A stretch of DNA of 64,000 nucleotides from Bacteroidales bacterium Phil12 (GTDB taxonomy: Bacteria > Bacteroidota > Bacteroidia > Bacteroidales > P3), in the NCBI GenBank assembly GCA_002633275.1, contig NWBO01000152.1, positions 12,502 through 76,501 on the forward strand. The letters are read 5' to 3'. Shown piece after piece: positions 56,340 through 64,000 of this stretch (the stretch's first letter is position 1; each line of letters begins with the position of its first letter). Made by a program: the position numbers and the translations under genes. The notes below the pieces were generated by a model. That model had not been told where the DNA came from, searched no databases, and saw only the letters and a program-made list of their open reading frames with translations.

Positions 56340-56402
56340 TGTTTAACACTAAGAATTTTTTATTTAACACTATTTTTTTGATATTTAACCTAAATTATTT
56401 TG
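56340..56402. repeat. 21-base-period array overlapping the 3' end of recX
   Basis: Units begin at 56340 (TGTTTAACACTAAG), 56361 (TATTTAACACTATT) and 56382 (TATTTAACCTAAAT). The last one contains the recX stop codon and its last codons. Confidence 0.82.
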
Positions 56403-56861
56403 ATTGAATATCTCTTCAATCAAATCGTTTTCAAAACCGTGCGAAGTCAAAAAATATTTCAACCGATACTTCTTTTGATATTCGTCCTCGACTTGTAAGG
56501 ATTTCAGTTTCTTTTCAAATAAATATTGTAACACATTTCGGTATTCTTCCATATCTATTTGCTCAAATGCGGAGTTAATACAAGAGGCTTCTATCCCCTT
56601 TGCCAACAACATTCGTTTGATTTTGATTTTTCCCCACCGACTTTGACGAATTTTGCTCACGGTATATAATTTTGCATATCTATCGTGATTGATATAATTT
56701 TCGTCAATCAACAAATCGATTATCTTATCCGATTGCCGAACAGTCATTCCGTATTTCAAAAGATGCGACTTAACATCTTTTGCACAACTTTCCTGCAAAC
56801 TGCAATACCTTTTTGCGTAATCTATCCCTTCTTCAAGCGTTTCAAATCTTTTCTGCCCCAT
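56385..56861 (-). CDS. recX: RecX-family regulator of RecA
   Basis: 158 residues, typical. Tandem three-helix repeats: residues 10-45 (AKRYCSLQESCAKDVKSHLLKYG), then INHDRYAKLYTVSKIRQSRWGKIKIKRMLLAKGI, the family hallmark, and KKYRLKYFLTSHGFENDLIEEIF. RecX binds RecA filaments and limits their activity. recA is not in this window. The last codons come from a 21-base repeat unit. Confidence 0.9.
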   Translation of the reverse strand: MGQKRFETLEEGIDYAKRYCSLQESCAKDVKSHLLKYGMTVRQSDKIIDLLIDENYINHDRYAKLYTVSKIRQSRWGKIKIKRMLLAKGIEASCINSAFEQIDMEEYRNVLQYLFEKKLKSLQVEDEYQKKYRLKYFLTSHGFENDLIEEIFNQNNLG

Positions 56862-56933
56862 AAAAAATCAAGTTTTATGCTTTGGAAATCACTGCACGCC
56901 TTTCATGGGTGCGATGCCATTCCATTGTTTTTG

Positions 56934-56941
56934 CAAAATTA
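56934..56941 (-). promoter_or_regulatory. Promoter -7 element of recX
   Basis: TAATTTTG followed by CAAAAAC on the minus strand, 73 bases before the start. Confidence 0.55.
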
Positions 56942-56982
56942 AAATAAATTTTCAAAAAACGCTTTATCAAACAAATATTTAA

Positions 56983-56990
56983 TAATTTTG
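56983..56990 (+). promoter_or_regulatory. Promoter -7 element of the serpin-like gene, almost on the start codon
   Basis: TAATTTTG followed by CAAACT, then ATG at 56997. Only six bases separate the element from the ATG, so the message may be leaderless. Confidence 0.6.
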
Positions 56991-56996
56991 CAAACT

Positions 56997-58037
56997 ATGA
57001 AAACACATTTGAAATCATTTTACATAATCGTCTTTGCGGCATTCGTTTTATTTTCGTCTTGCAAAAAAGAAAAGAACAGTCTTTACAGCATTTCCATATC
57101 GCCAAACGCTATGGTGGGTACTCCTGCCGAAGTTTTTTCGATAGGACAAATCAAAATGTTTCAAGCAAGCAACAATTTCATATCACTTTTGATTGCCGAC
57201 ATTGCACAAGACACTTCAATACATAACTTTGCCATTGCTCCGACATATCTTTTGAACAATCTGCTTATAGATTCCACGCTTTTGTCTTGGCAAGAAAGTT
57301 TCATCAAACATTATTCCCTTACTTCCTTATCACAAACACAAAGAAAGAAAACCGAAAACGATTTTTTGAATGCTGTCAAGGATATAGATTCTTCAATAAT
57401 CATCAATAGCGATATTGTTTTTGAAAACGATGAGACAATTAAAATTTCTCAGTCTTTTGAAAAAATATTAATGTATGAAGACAACGCTCCGAACGATATT
57501 GATAATATTTTCACAACTTCCGAAAACAAAAAAACTCGTTTGGATTTCATAACCATAAGTTCGGATATTCGCACCTATATAACCGATATGGAGCAAACGA
57601 TTGAACTTCCCATTGGCAACGGCAATTATATGCTTATGCTTATTCGTCCATTGAACCAATCGTTACGACAATACGCAAAAAACTTTACGGAAGAGAAATA
57701 TTTTTCTTTAATAAACAATATGCAGGAGCGAAAAATCAATGTTTCTTTTCCTCTTATTAATATTAAGGACAGCACTATAATTCCTTTGCCGTCATATCAC
57801 GATAATGACACAACGGTTACTTTTCCAAAGACACTTTCAATCCTTTATTCATTTTCACTCCAAAAAGCATCACAAGCCGATTTGAACACAGCGGTAACAC
57901 ACAACCGCAACAAGAATATACTTAGCAACAACACCTCAGAACCTATTAAATTTTCCTCGCCATTTTTGTTTATCATAAGAGGTAAAAGTTCCAATTGGAT
58001 TATGTTTTGCGGAGCATTTTGCAAACCTTTGGAATAA
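56997..58037 (+). CDS. Serpin-like lipoprotein, degenerate
   Basis: 346 residues from the ATG at 56997. Lipobox VLFSSC near residue 22. SNNFISLLIADIAQDTSIHNFAIAPTYLLNNLL resembles the first serpin helices and the FSP block. The C-terminus IKFSSPFLFIIRGKSSNWIMFCG resembles the serpin signature FxxxHPFLFxIRxxxTxxILFxG. The hinge before it (normally E-x-G-T-E-A-A-A-A-T) is not recognisable, so inhibition by the usual loop insertion is doubtful. The envelope location suggests a role against secreted proteases. The serpin call rests mainly on the two ends. Confidence 0.65.
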   Translation: MKTHLKSFYIIVFAAFVLFSSCKKEKNSLYSISISPNAMVGTPAEVFSIGQIKMFQASNNFISLLIADIAQDTSIHNFAIAPTYLLNNLLIDSTLLSWQESFIKHYSLTSLSQTQRKKTENDFLNAVKDIDSSIIINSDIVFENDETIKISQSFEKILMYEDNAPNDIDNIFTTSENKKTRLDFITISSDIRTYITDMEQTIELPIGNGNYMLMLIRPLNQSLRQYAKNFTEEKYFSLINNMQERKINVSFPLINIKDSTIIPLPSYHDNDTTVTFPKTLSILYSFSLQKASQADLNTAVTHNRNKNILSNNTSEPIKFSSPFLFIIRGKSSNWIMFCGAFCKPLE

Positions 58038-58044
58038 TTTTTTT

Positions 58045-58668
58045 CTAACCTTGTGTTTTTGTTTTCTTTTGTCGTTTTGTCAAATACTCAATCCAAACCA
58101 ACCAAAGCATAAAAATAATTATGTACATCATCGGTCGGGCAATCCAATCGTGAATTGGCTGAAAAATATCGGGATTTGCGGCAAATACATAGGTCAAAAC
58201 AAATATTCTTACCGCATTAAAAAACAATATAACCACACTTCCGAATAGAAAATACATTCCTTTGCCCCACCACACGCCACGGCACAAAACCATTATCAGC
58301 AAAAATTGTAACAATTGCTTGACACCCGAACAATCAACGCAAACTTCCATAGTTGAAGTAATGGATTTGTCGCCATTTGGTAACAAGTCATAAAAATAAT
58401 AAGTCGTTCCGTCAATGTAATATGATATATCGGTAAAATTTTTAAGCATAATATTTGAACCTTTGAAGGCAATAGTTTTGAAAAAATCATAAACATCATT
58501 GGTATATGCCCCGAAAAGCCAAGTATTCATATCGCTCGTCCAATAGATAAAATGAAAAACTATTGTAGCAACCGACAATAAAGCAACATCTTTAATTATC
58601 GTTTTATTGCTTTCATTTTTCCAAATATCTTTTACGTATGCTACTATTTTCTCAACCGCTTTAATCAA
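58045..58668 (-). CDS. Exosortase/archaeosortase-family membrane protein
   Basis: 207 residues with six or seven hydrophobic helices. The catalytic triad pattern is visible: Cys in VCVDCSGVKQLLQF near residue 113, Arg in FFNAVRIFVLTYVF near 153, and His in PIHDWIARPMMYII near 174. Exosortases cut sorting tags of exported proteins in the inner membrane and attach them to glycan or lipid. No tagged substrate is recognisable nearby. It converges on the serpin-like gene with seven bases between. Confidence 0.85.
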   Translation of the reverse strand: MIKAVEKIVAYVKDIWKNESNKTIIKDVALLSVATIVFHFIYWTSDMNTWLFGAYTNDVYDFFKTIAFKGSNIMLKNFTDISYYIDGTTYYFYDLLPNGDKSITSTMEVCVDCSGVKQLLQFLLIMVLCRGVWWGKGMYFLFGSVVILFFNAVRIFVLTYVFAANPDIFQPIHDWIARPMMYIIIFMLWLVWIEYLTKRQKKTKTQG

Positions 58669-58830
58669 TTCCTTATTGAAATATATGTACGTACGAAGTG
58701 CAAAAGTAATGAAATTTTACGTATTCATTATCTCAAAGCAATAATTTCGCGTATTATTTTCTCAAAAGAAAACATCTGTATCTGTAACGCAATCACATTT
58801 CTAAGCAAAGCGAATTTTTATAATCGTTAT
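58669..58830. other. Intergenic region upstream of tatA
   Basis: No gene supported. It contains CGTATTCATTATCTCAAA and a later CGTATTATTTTCTCAAAAG, an imperfect repeat 26 or so bases apart, of unknown meaning. Confidence 0.4.
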
Positions 58831-58861
58831 TTGTGTAATTAATGTATTTTTTATAATTTTG
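58831..58861 (+). promoter_or_regulatory. Promoter of tatA
   Basis: TTG at 58831-58833 and TAATTTTG at 58854-58861, spacer 20, followed by CAGTC. Confidence 0.75.
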
Positions 58862-58898
58862 CAGTCTATTAAGTTTTTAACCTAAAATATTTACGACA

Positions 58899-59075
58899 AT
58901 GAGAATAGGAATGCCTGAAATTTTATTGATAGCAGCAGTAGTTTTGTTGTTGTTCGGAGGTAAGAAAATTCCCGAGTTGATGAAAGGTCTCGGCAAGGGA
59001 GTAAAAAGTTTTAAGGACGGAATGAACGGAGAATTAGATTCCGAAGACAAAGACAAACCAAGCAAAAAAGAATAA
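58899..59075 (+). CDS. tatA: Sec-independent translocase protein TatA
   Basis: 58 residues, short but complete. One membrane helix ([17 protein letters not shown]), the hinge [23 protein letters not shown] with the amphipathic helix, and a charged tail ([12 protein letters not shown]). TatA forms the pore of the twin-arginine system that exports folded proteins. It is 152 bases upstream of tatC, with a 21-base repeat array between. No tatB is seen, common in minimal Tat systems. Confidence 0.93.
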   Translation: MRIGMPEILLIAAVVLLLFGGKKIPELMKGLGKGVKSFKDGMNGELDSEDKDKPSKKE

Positions 59076-59091
59076 GTATTTTTGCAAAACT

Positions 59092-59188
59092 GATGTTAAA
59101 CATCAGTAAAATAGTGTTAAACATTAGCAAAATAGTATTTAACACTAATTCATCAGTGTTAAACGCCATTTTAACGGTATTTAACTTT
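59092..59188. repeat. 21-base-period array between tatA and tatC (best example)
   Basis: Units begin at 59092, 59113, 59134, 59155 and 59176. The first four are RRTGTTAAACATYAGYAAAAT-like or its TATTTAACACTAATTCAT inverse. The unit at 59092 is 19/21 identical to one inside the DUF4175 gene (13218). Confidence 0.9.
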
Positions 59189-59227
59189 TTGAAAATCATA
59201 TAAGGACTTCAAGCGTTTATTCGCCCA

Positions 59228-59980
59228 ATGAGTACAACAAATGATAACGAAACATTTTGGGATCACCTTGACGATTTACGCTCTGTTATAATAAGGATAG
59301 TCGTTATAACGTTGGTGTTTGCCGTTGCAGCATTCTTTTTTAAGGATTGGCTGTTTAGCATTGTGTTTGCTCCAAAAAGTTCTTCGTTTATTACATACAA
59401 ATTGCTCAAAGGAGATGAGTTTGATATTTTTTTAATGAATACCGAACTCACAGGCCAATTTATGATGCACTTAAAGGTATCGCTCGTTGCGGGAATTATT
59501 GCTGCTTCGCCGTATATTATTTACGAATTGTTCAAATTTATTTCGCCGGCATTGTATGCAAATGAAAAAAAATACTCTTCACACATTGTTTTTGCGGCGT
59601 ATGTTATGTTTGTTTTGGGAGCGGTAGTGAATTATTTTTTGATATTTCCTTTGACGATAAGGTTCCTCGGCACATACGAGGTAAGTAATCAGGTAAGCAA
59701 TATGCTTACACTCGGGTCTTATATGAATACATTGCTTATGATGACATTGGTCTTTGGGATTTTGTTTGAAATACCTGTCATGTCGTGGTTGCTTGCCAAA
59801 TTCGGGTTAATTAAATCCAAGTTTATGAAACGATACCGCCGCCACGCCATTGTGGTAATCCTCATACTTGCAGCAATAGTAACGCCGACAAGTGATATAT
59901 TCACTTTGACGATAGTATTCTTACCGATATGGTTGCTTTACGAAATATCGATAATTGTTGTAAAGAGAATAGAGAATTAA
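59228..59980 (+). CDS. tatC: Sec-independent translocase protein TatC
   Basis: 250 residues, six membrane helices. The start FWDHLDDLRSVIIRIV matches the FxxHLxELRxR motif (Asp for Glu). KVSLVAGIIAASPYIIYELFKFISPALYANEKKY is the hallmark loop. VTPTSDIFT follows near the end. TatC recognises the twin-arginine signal. The next two genes encode iron-sulfur proteins, one with a Tat signal. Confidence 0.95.
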   Translation: MSTTNDNETFWDHLDDLRSVIIRIVVITLVFAVAAFFFKDWLFSIVFAPKSSSFITYKLLKGDEFDIFLMNTELTGQFMMHLKVSLVAGIIAASPYIIYELFKFISPALYANEKKYSSHIVFAAYVMFVLGAVVNYFLIFPLTIRFLGTYEVSNQVSNMLTLGSYMNTLLMMTLVFGILFEIPVMSWLLAKFGLIKSKFMKRYRRHAIVVILILAAIVTPTSDIFTLTIVFLPIWLLYEISIIVVKRIEN

Positions 59981-60007
59981 GTTTCACCTAAATAAAATAA
60001 ACGTTCT

Positions 60008-61513
60008 ATGAAACACAAAACATTAAAAACAATCAGAGTAACATTGGCGGTAATATTTTTTACGCTAATAACACTGTTATTCTTGGACTTTACAGGTGCA
60101 TTGAACCTGTATCTCGGTTGGATTGCCAAAATCCAGTTTTTGCCGGCACTATTGGCATTAAACTTTGGAGTTGTCTTGGTTTTGGTTGCACTGACATTGA
60201 TTTTCGGAAGAATTTATTGTTCCGTTATATGCCCTCTTGGAGTTTTCCAAGACATTGTTGCCCATATCAATTCGATAAGACACAAAAACCGTTACCATTA
60301 TCACAAAGAAATGAAGATACTTCGTTATAGTGTTTTGGTGATATTCATTATTGCTTTGGTGGCAGGCATCGGTTCATTGGTGGCATTACTTGCTCCTTAT
60401 TCGTCTTGGGGAAGAATGGTTCAGAGTTTATTTCAGCCGATATACATTTGGATAAACAATTTCTTTGCATACATAGCCCAAAGAATGGATTCTTACGCTT
60501 TTTATTCGCAAGAGGTTTGGATAAGAAGTGTATCTACTTTTGTGATTGCTTTAATTAGTTTTTTGGTTATTGGAATTATTGCGTGGAAAACCGGTCGTGG
60601 TTATTGCAATAGTGTTTGTCCTGTCGGCACAATACTGAGTTTTTTGTCGCGTTTTTCTCTTTTGAAGATAAATATAGATGAAGACAAATGTATTCATTGC
60701 GACAAATGTACCAAGAATTGCAAGGCTTCATGTATTAATGGGAAAGAAAACTTTGTTGATTACTCGCGTTGTGTTGTTTGTGGCGATTGCCAAAGCGTTT
60801 GCCCGAAAGATGCAATCAGTTATTCATTCAAAAAGAAGAAAACTGTGGCAAAACCTTCTACATCTGCAACAGAAAACAAGGTTGATGAGTCCAAAAGAGC
60901 CTTTTTACTTTCTGCAACCGCTCTTGCAAGCACCACCGTGTTTGCACAAGACAAGAAAAAAGTCGATGGCGGCTTGGCAATAATAGAAGAAAAGAAACAA
61001 TACGAAAGAACAACGCAAATAGTCCCGCCCGGTGCCAAGAGCATAAAAAATCTTCAACAACATTGCACCGGCTGTCAATTGTGCGTATCCAAATGTCCTA
61101 ACGATGTTTTGCGGCCTTCAACAGATTTAATGCACTTAATGCAACCTGTAATGAGTTTTGAGAAAGGTGCGTGCAGAGTTGAATGTACCGCTTGTTCATC
61201 AGTCTGCCCGACAGGTGCAATCCAAAAAATTTCCAAAGAAGATAAGACCGCAATCCAAATCGGACACGCCGTTTGGGTAAAACAAAACTGCATTGTCGTA
61301 ACCGATGAACATCAATGTGGCAACTGTGCAAGACATTGTCCGAGCGGAGCAATAACAATGATACCTCTACACCCTGACAAAGACGATACACTAATGGTTC
61401 CAGCCGTTAATGAAAACCGTTGTATAGGTTGCGGTATGTGTGAATACGTTTGCCCTTCTCGACCTTTCGCCGCTATTTATGTGGAAGGCAATGCTGTTCA
61501 TAAAACAATATAA
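60008..61513 (+). CDS. Membrane polyferredoxin (NapH/NapG-like fusion)
   Basis: 501 residues. Residues 1-215 have four to six membrane helices with the NapH/CcoG-like motifs YCSVICPLGVFQDI and YCNSVCPVG. Two [4Fe-4S] motifs follow (CIHCDKCTKNC near 222; CVVCGDCQSVCP near 257). The second half starts with an SKRAFLLSATALAS segment like a Tat signal, then motifs CTGCQLCVSKCP (near 352), CTACSSVCP, CGNCARHCP and CIGCGMCEYVCP. I infer a fusion of a membrane quinol-side ferredoxin and a periplasmic NapG-like ferredoxin. It should carry electrons across or along the membrane to an exported oxidoreductase. It begins 27 bases after tatC. Confidence 0.86.
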   Translation: MKHKTLKTIRVTLAVIFFTLITLLFLDFTGALNLYLGWIAKIQFLPALLALNFGVVLVLVALTLIFGRIYCSVICPLGVFQDIVAHINSIRHKNRYHYHKEMKILRYSVLVIFIIALVAGIGSLVALLAPYSSWGRMVQSLFQPIYIWINNFFAYIAQRMDSYAFYSQEVWIRSVSTFVIALISFLVIGIIAWKTGRGYCNSVCPVGTILSFLSRFSLLKINIDEDKCIHCDKCTKNCKASCINGKENFVDYSRCVVCGDCQSVCPKDAISYSFKKKKTVAKPSTSATENKVDESKRAFLLSATALASTTVFAQDKKKVDGGLAIIEEKKQYERTTQIVPPGAKSIKNLQQHCTGCQLCVSKCPNDVLRPSTDLMHLMQPVMSFEKGACRVECTACSSVCPTGAIQKISKEDKTAIQIGHAVWVKQNCIVVTDEHQCGNCARHCPSGAITMIPLHPDKDDTLMVPAVNENRCIGCGMCEYVCPSRPFAAIYVEGNAVHKTI

Positions 61514-61603
61514 TGTCGTACTTTGATTTTTGATTGTCCAACACACTAAAACAATAATCAAAACAACGAACATTTAAGTTTTCAACATTAAAATAAGAAA
61601 CAA

Positions 61604-63013
61604 ATGGAAAACAAAAATATATCAAGACGCGAATTTTTGAAAAAAATGGGCTTAGGCGTTGCAGCAACAAGTGTTGTCGCTGCTGCTTGCTCGGACAAAA
61701 AAAGTGAGAACAATTCCGCAATTGAAATTCCGAAAGGCAAGATGACTTACCGCCAAAACCCAAAAACAAAAGAAAAAGTCTCATTACTCGGTTATGGTAT
61801 GATGCGTCTGCCTGTTGTAGCCACAAACGATGACAAAAACAACGGAAGTGCAAGAGAATCCGATGCCCCGATAGACCAAGAAATGGTAAATAAATTGGTT
61901 GATTTCGCAATCGAACACGGCGTTAATTACTTTGACACATCTCCGGCATACTGCAAAGGTCAAAGTGAGAAAGCTACCGGTATCGCTCTTTCAAGACACA
62001 AACGCAGCGAGTACTTTATCGCCACCAAACTCTCCAACTTTGCTCCCGAAACTTGGAATTACAAATCCTCCGTTCAGATGTTCCAAAACTCTTTAAAAGA
62101 ATTGCAGGTGGATTATGTCGATTACTTGCTTCTGCACGGCGTTGGTATGGGTAGCGGTATGGAAGAATACAATGCCCGTTACGTAAATAATGGCGTTTTG
62201 GATTACTTACTTGGACAGCGTGAAAAAGGTATTATCCGCAATCTTGGATTTTCATTTCATGGCGATGTTGCCGTATTCGATTATCTGTTGTCTATGCACG
62301 ATAAATACAAATGGGATTTCGTTCAAATACAAATGAATTATATGGATTGGCACTACGCCAAACAGATAAACCCTCGCAATGTCAATGCGGAGTATCTTTA
62401 TGGAGAATTATCCAAACGAAACATTCCGGTTGTAATCATGGAACCTTTACTTGGCGGACGTTTGGTCAAGATGCCCGATGCTATCGTTAAACAAATGAAA
62501 CAGCGTGAGCCGGAGTATAGTGTTGCGTCTTGGGCATTAAGATTTTTGGGTACATTTGACGGAGTTATGACATGTTTAAGCGGTATGACGGAGATGTCTC
62601 ATTTGCAAGACAATCTTCACACTCTTTGTCCATTGAAGCCGTTAAATAATGAAGAGATGAACTTCCTTTATTCCATTGCCAAAACTATGGTAGAGATGAA
62701 CACCATACCTTGCAATGAGTGTCAATATTGTATGCCATGCCCTTACGGATTGGATATACCGAGCATTTTTACCCATTATAATCGTTGCATTGTTGAGGGA
62801 AACATCTCGCAAAGCACTGCTGACGAAAATTATAAGAAAGCCCGCCGAGCATTTCTCATAGGATACGATCGCAAAGTGCCTAAACTTCGTCAAGCAAATA
62901 TGTGTACAAGTTGCGGCGAGTGTATTTCTCATTGCCCGCAGCGAATAGCGATACCGTCGGAGTTGCAGCGAATAGACCAATACGTGGAAAAGATAAAACA
63001 GAATACACTTTAA
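61604..63013 (+). CDS. Tat-exported aldo/keto reductase with C-terminal ferredoxin domain
   Basis: 469 residues. The twin-arginine signal SRREFLKKMG is at residues 6-15, then a hydrophobic stretch and AAACSD, possibly a lipobox. The aldo/keto reductase barrel shows NYFDTSPAY (Asp, Tyr), IATKL (Lys) and LLHGVG (His). The C-terminal region has CNECQYCMPCPYG and CTSCGECISHCPQ, iron-sulfur ligand sets common in such Bacteroidota oxidoreductases. It follows the polyferredoxin, which could be its electron partner. The substrate is unknown. A terminator ends the unit. Confidence 0.88.
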   Translation: MENKNISRREFLKKMGLGVAATSVVAAACSDKKSENNSAIEIPKGKMTYRQNPKTKEKVSLLGYGMMRLPVVATNDDKNNGSARESDAPIDQEMVNKLVDFAIEHGVNYFDTSPAYCKGQSEKATGIALSRHKRSEYFIATKLSNFAPETWNYKSSVQMFQNSLKELQVDYVDYLLLHGVGMGSGMEEYNARYVNNGVLDYLLGQREKGIIRNLGFSFHGDVAVFDYLLSMHDKYKWDFVQIQMNYMDWHYAKQINPRNVNAEYLYGELSKRNIPVVIMEPLLGGRLVKMPDAIVKQMKQREPEYSVASWALRFLGTFDGVMTCLSGMTEMSHLQDNLHTLCPLKPLNNEEMNFLYSIAKTMVEMNTIPCNECQYCMPCPYGLDIPSIFTHYNRCIVEGNISQSTADENYKKARRAFLIGYDRKVPKLRQANMCTSCGECISHCPQRIAIPSELQRIDQYVEKIKQNTL

Positions 63014-63038
63014 TATTTAATTCATTATTTTTCTTTTA

Positions 63039-63070
63039 AGGCGAATTTTTCAATTAAATTCGCCTTTTTT
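63039..63070 (+). terminator. Terminator of the tat/ferredoxin/aldo-keto reductase unit
   Basis: AGGCGAATTT, seven-base loop, AAATTCGCCT, then T run. It lies between convergent genes and might also serve tonB. Confidence 0.88.
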
Positions 63071-63117
63071 ATTTTAACGTGAGTTCGACGAATAAAATAC
63101 CTTTAATTTACAAGAAA

Positions 63118-63861
63118 TTAGCGAACAAATTTGTAAGTGATTGAACCTTTTTGCAGTTCAGGAGCGTCTTCTTTGGCACTGAATTTTGAACGTTTGGCGG
63201 CTTGTTCACATTGTCTCCAAATATTAACGTCCATAAGTGTTGTTCCTTTTGCTCCTGCATGTGCTTCAACAACGTTGCCTTGCTGATCAACTTTTATATC
63301 AACAACGACTTTACCCGTATCATTCTTATTGGTTTTTGGTTGTGAAAGGGCTTTTGCCCCTCTGCCTGCCAAAGAAAATGATGCCCCATTATTGCCAGTC
63401 CCCTCACCGCTTTGACCTGCACCACTGCCGCTGCCTTTGGAAGTTCCGTCGCCACCGCCTTCGCCTTTACCACTACCACCTTTCTTTACTTTGCCTTTTT
63501 GAAATAAAGCGGTGTTATCCACTTTGGGAGTAGTCTCTTTGGGCTGTGTTATAGGCTTGCTTTTAGTGTTTTTAGCAGTTAATGGAGTAGGGTCTGTGTC
63601 TTGTGTAACGGCGGACTCGTCATCGTTCGATGATTGTGAAGGCTCTTCGGTTGTTTCTCCTCCGCCAAGAGCACCTGCATAACCATCTTCAATCTCGGCT
63701 TGCGTCAAATCATCGGCACTCATCTCCACACCAATCTCAGGTGGTGGCGGATCTTGATAAGGTAAGCCGACAACCAATAACAATAACAACGCAAGCGAAT
63801 GAACAACGAATGTAACAACGCCGCTTATCAGTTTTCGTTTATTTTCGTTATTTAATTCCAT
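63118..63861 (-). CDS. TonB-family energy transducer
   Basis: 247 residues. A short cytoplasmic start, one membrane helix (GVVTFVVHSLALLLLLVVG) with the His of TonB-type helices, a proline start (QDPPPPEIGVEM), a glycine/serine/lysine-rich spacer (residues 125-165) and a C-terminal TonB-like domain (KVVVDIKVDQQGNVVEAHAGAKG ... SKFSAKEDAPELQKGSITYKFVR). It passes proton-motive energy to outer-membrane receptors. It lies eight bases after exbD. TonB or TolA type cannot be fully separated by sequence. Confidence 0.87.
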   Translation of the reverse strand: MELNNENKRKLISGVVTFVVHSLALLLLLVVGLPYQDPPPPEIGVEMSADDLTQAEIEDGYAGALGGGETTEEPSQSSNDDESAVTQDTDPTPLTAKNTKSKPITQPKETTPKVDNTALFQKGKVKKGGSGKGEGGGDGTSKGSGSGAGQSGEGTGNNGASFSLAGRGAKALSQPKTNKNDTGKVVVDIKVDQQGNVVEAHAGAKGTTLMDVNIWRQCEQAAKRSKFSAKEDAPELQKGSITYKFVR

Positions 63862-63869
63862 TGCTTACT

Positions 63870-64000
63870 TTACTTGGTTGCCTTTGATGTTGAAGATGCT
63901 GCTTCGGTTGCAAGAATAACTTTGTGTTTTGTGTTATTGCGTTGGTTGATATGATTAACCACATCAATGACATTAACTATGTATTGAACAGGAACGGTTT
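63870..64000 (-). CDS. ExbD/TolR-family protein, partial
   Basis: C-terminal 43 residues only; the gene continues beyond the window edge. TVPVQYIVNVIDVVNHINQR ... KVILATEAA is the ExbD/TolR periplasmic domain, with VxxVMxxA-like spacing. It ends eight bases before tonB, so they form the usual exbD-tonB order. Confidence 0.8.
   Translation of the reverse strand, partial: TVPVQYIVNVIDVVNHINQRNNTKHKVILATEAASSTSKATK

Overview
The window is AT-rich DNA from a member of the Bacteroidota, most likely order Bacteroidales. The evidence is: many promoters of the Bacteroidota type (TAnnTTTG, with TTG or TTTG about 19 bases upstream); a tmRNA whose tag reads GENNYALAA; a secreted protease ending in a type IX secretion (T9SS) sorting domain; fimbrillin-family lipoproteins with DUF3575 and DUF5119 partners; a TonB-dependent receptor; and a lone butyrate kinase. 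Placement below order would need a marker-gene tree.

Layout. 1-9.4 kb: thioredoxin-like lipoprotein, cysteine desulfidase (cyuA), tmRNA, tRNA-Asp, gmk, a coiled-coil protein with a degenerate RluA-like protein, an ABC ATPase with an SGNH hydrolase, and gapA. 9.7-23 kb: an outer-membrane protein, a lone atpB coupled to a giant DUF4175 coiled-coil protein, a small unknown and ybeY, then mnmG, a GNAT enzyme, an ArsB/NhaD-type permease, pth, rplY, prs and tRNA-Leu. 23-29.4 kb: M6-like T9SS-secreted protease, nadC and a BrkB-like membrane protein. 29.5-37 kb: a one-way fimbrial operon (DUF3575, DUF5119, two fimbrillins, C11 peptidase). It is preceded by an 11-base G/C homopolymer inside its first gene and a 10-base tract upstream of its promoter. 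37-52 kb: Fic protein, porin, a Gate-type membrane protein, clpP-TlpA-lpxD-O-antigen ligase, a glycosyltransferase, rnfA, a TonB receptor, buk and trxA. 52-64 kb: DUF58, folB, pheS, a cyclophilin lipoprotein, recX, a serpin-like lipoprotein, an exosortase-like protein, and tatA-tatC with a polyferredoxin and a Tat-signal aldo/keto reductase, then tonB and a partial exbD.

Two things stand out. First, intergenic gaps are filled by arrays with a strict 21-base period (two helical turns), usually carrying a GTGTTAAACA / TGTTTAACAC core. About fifteen such blocks occur. Nearly the same unit occurs in frame inside the DUF4175 gene, where 21 bases encode one coiled-coil heptad. Second, the fimbrial operon looks phase-variable: with 11 G residues the signal-peptide frame of its first gene is cut off by a TAG codon, while 9, 10 or 12 G would join it to an upstream start.

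Several genes usually found in conserved operons stand alone here (atpB, rnfA, clpP, buk), which suggests a strongly rearranged chromosome. No CRISPR array, insertion sequence or prophage was seen.
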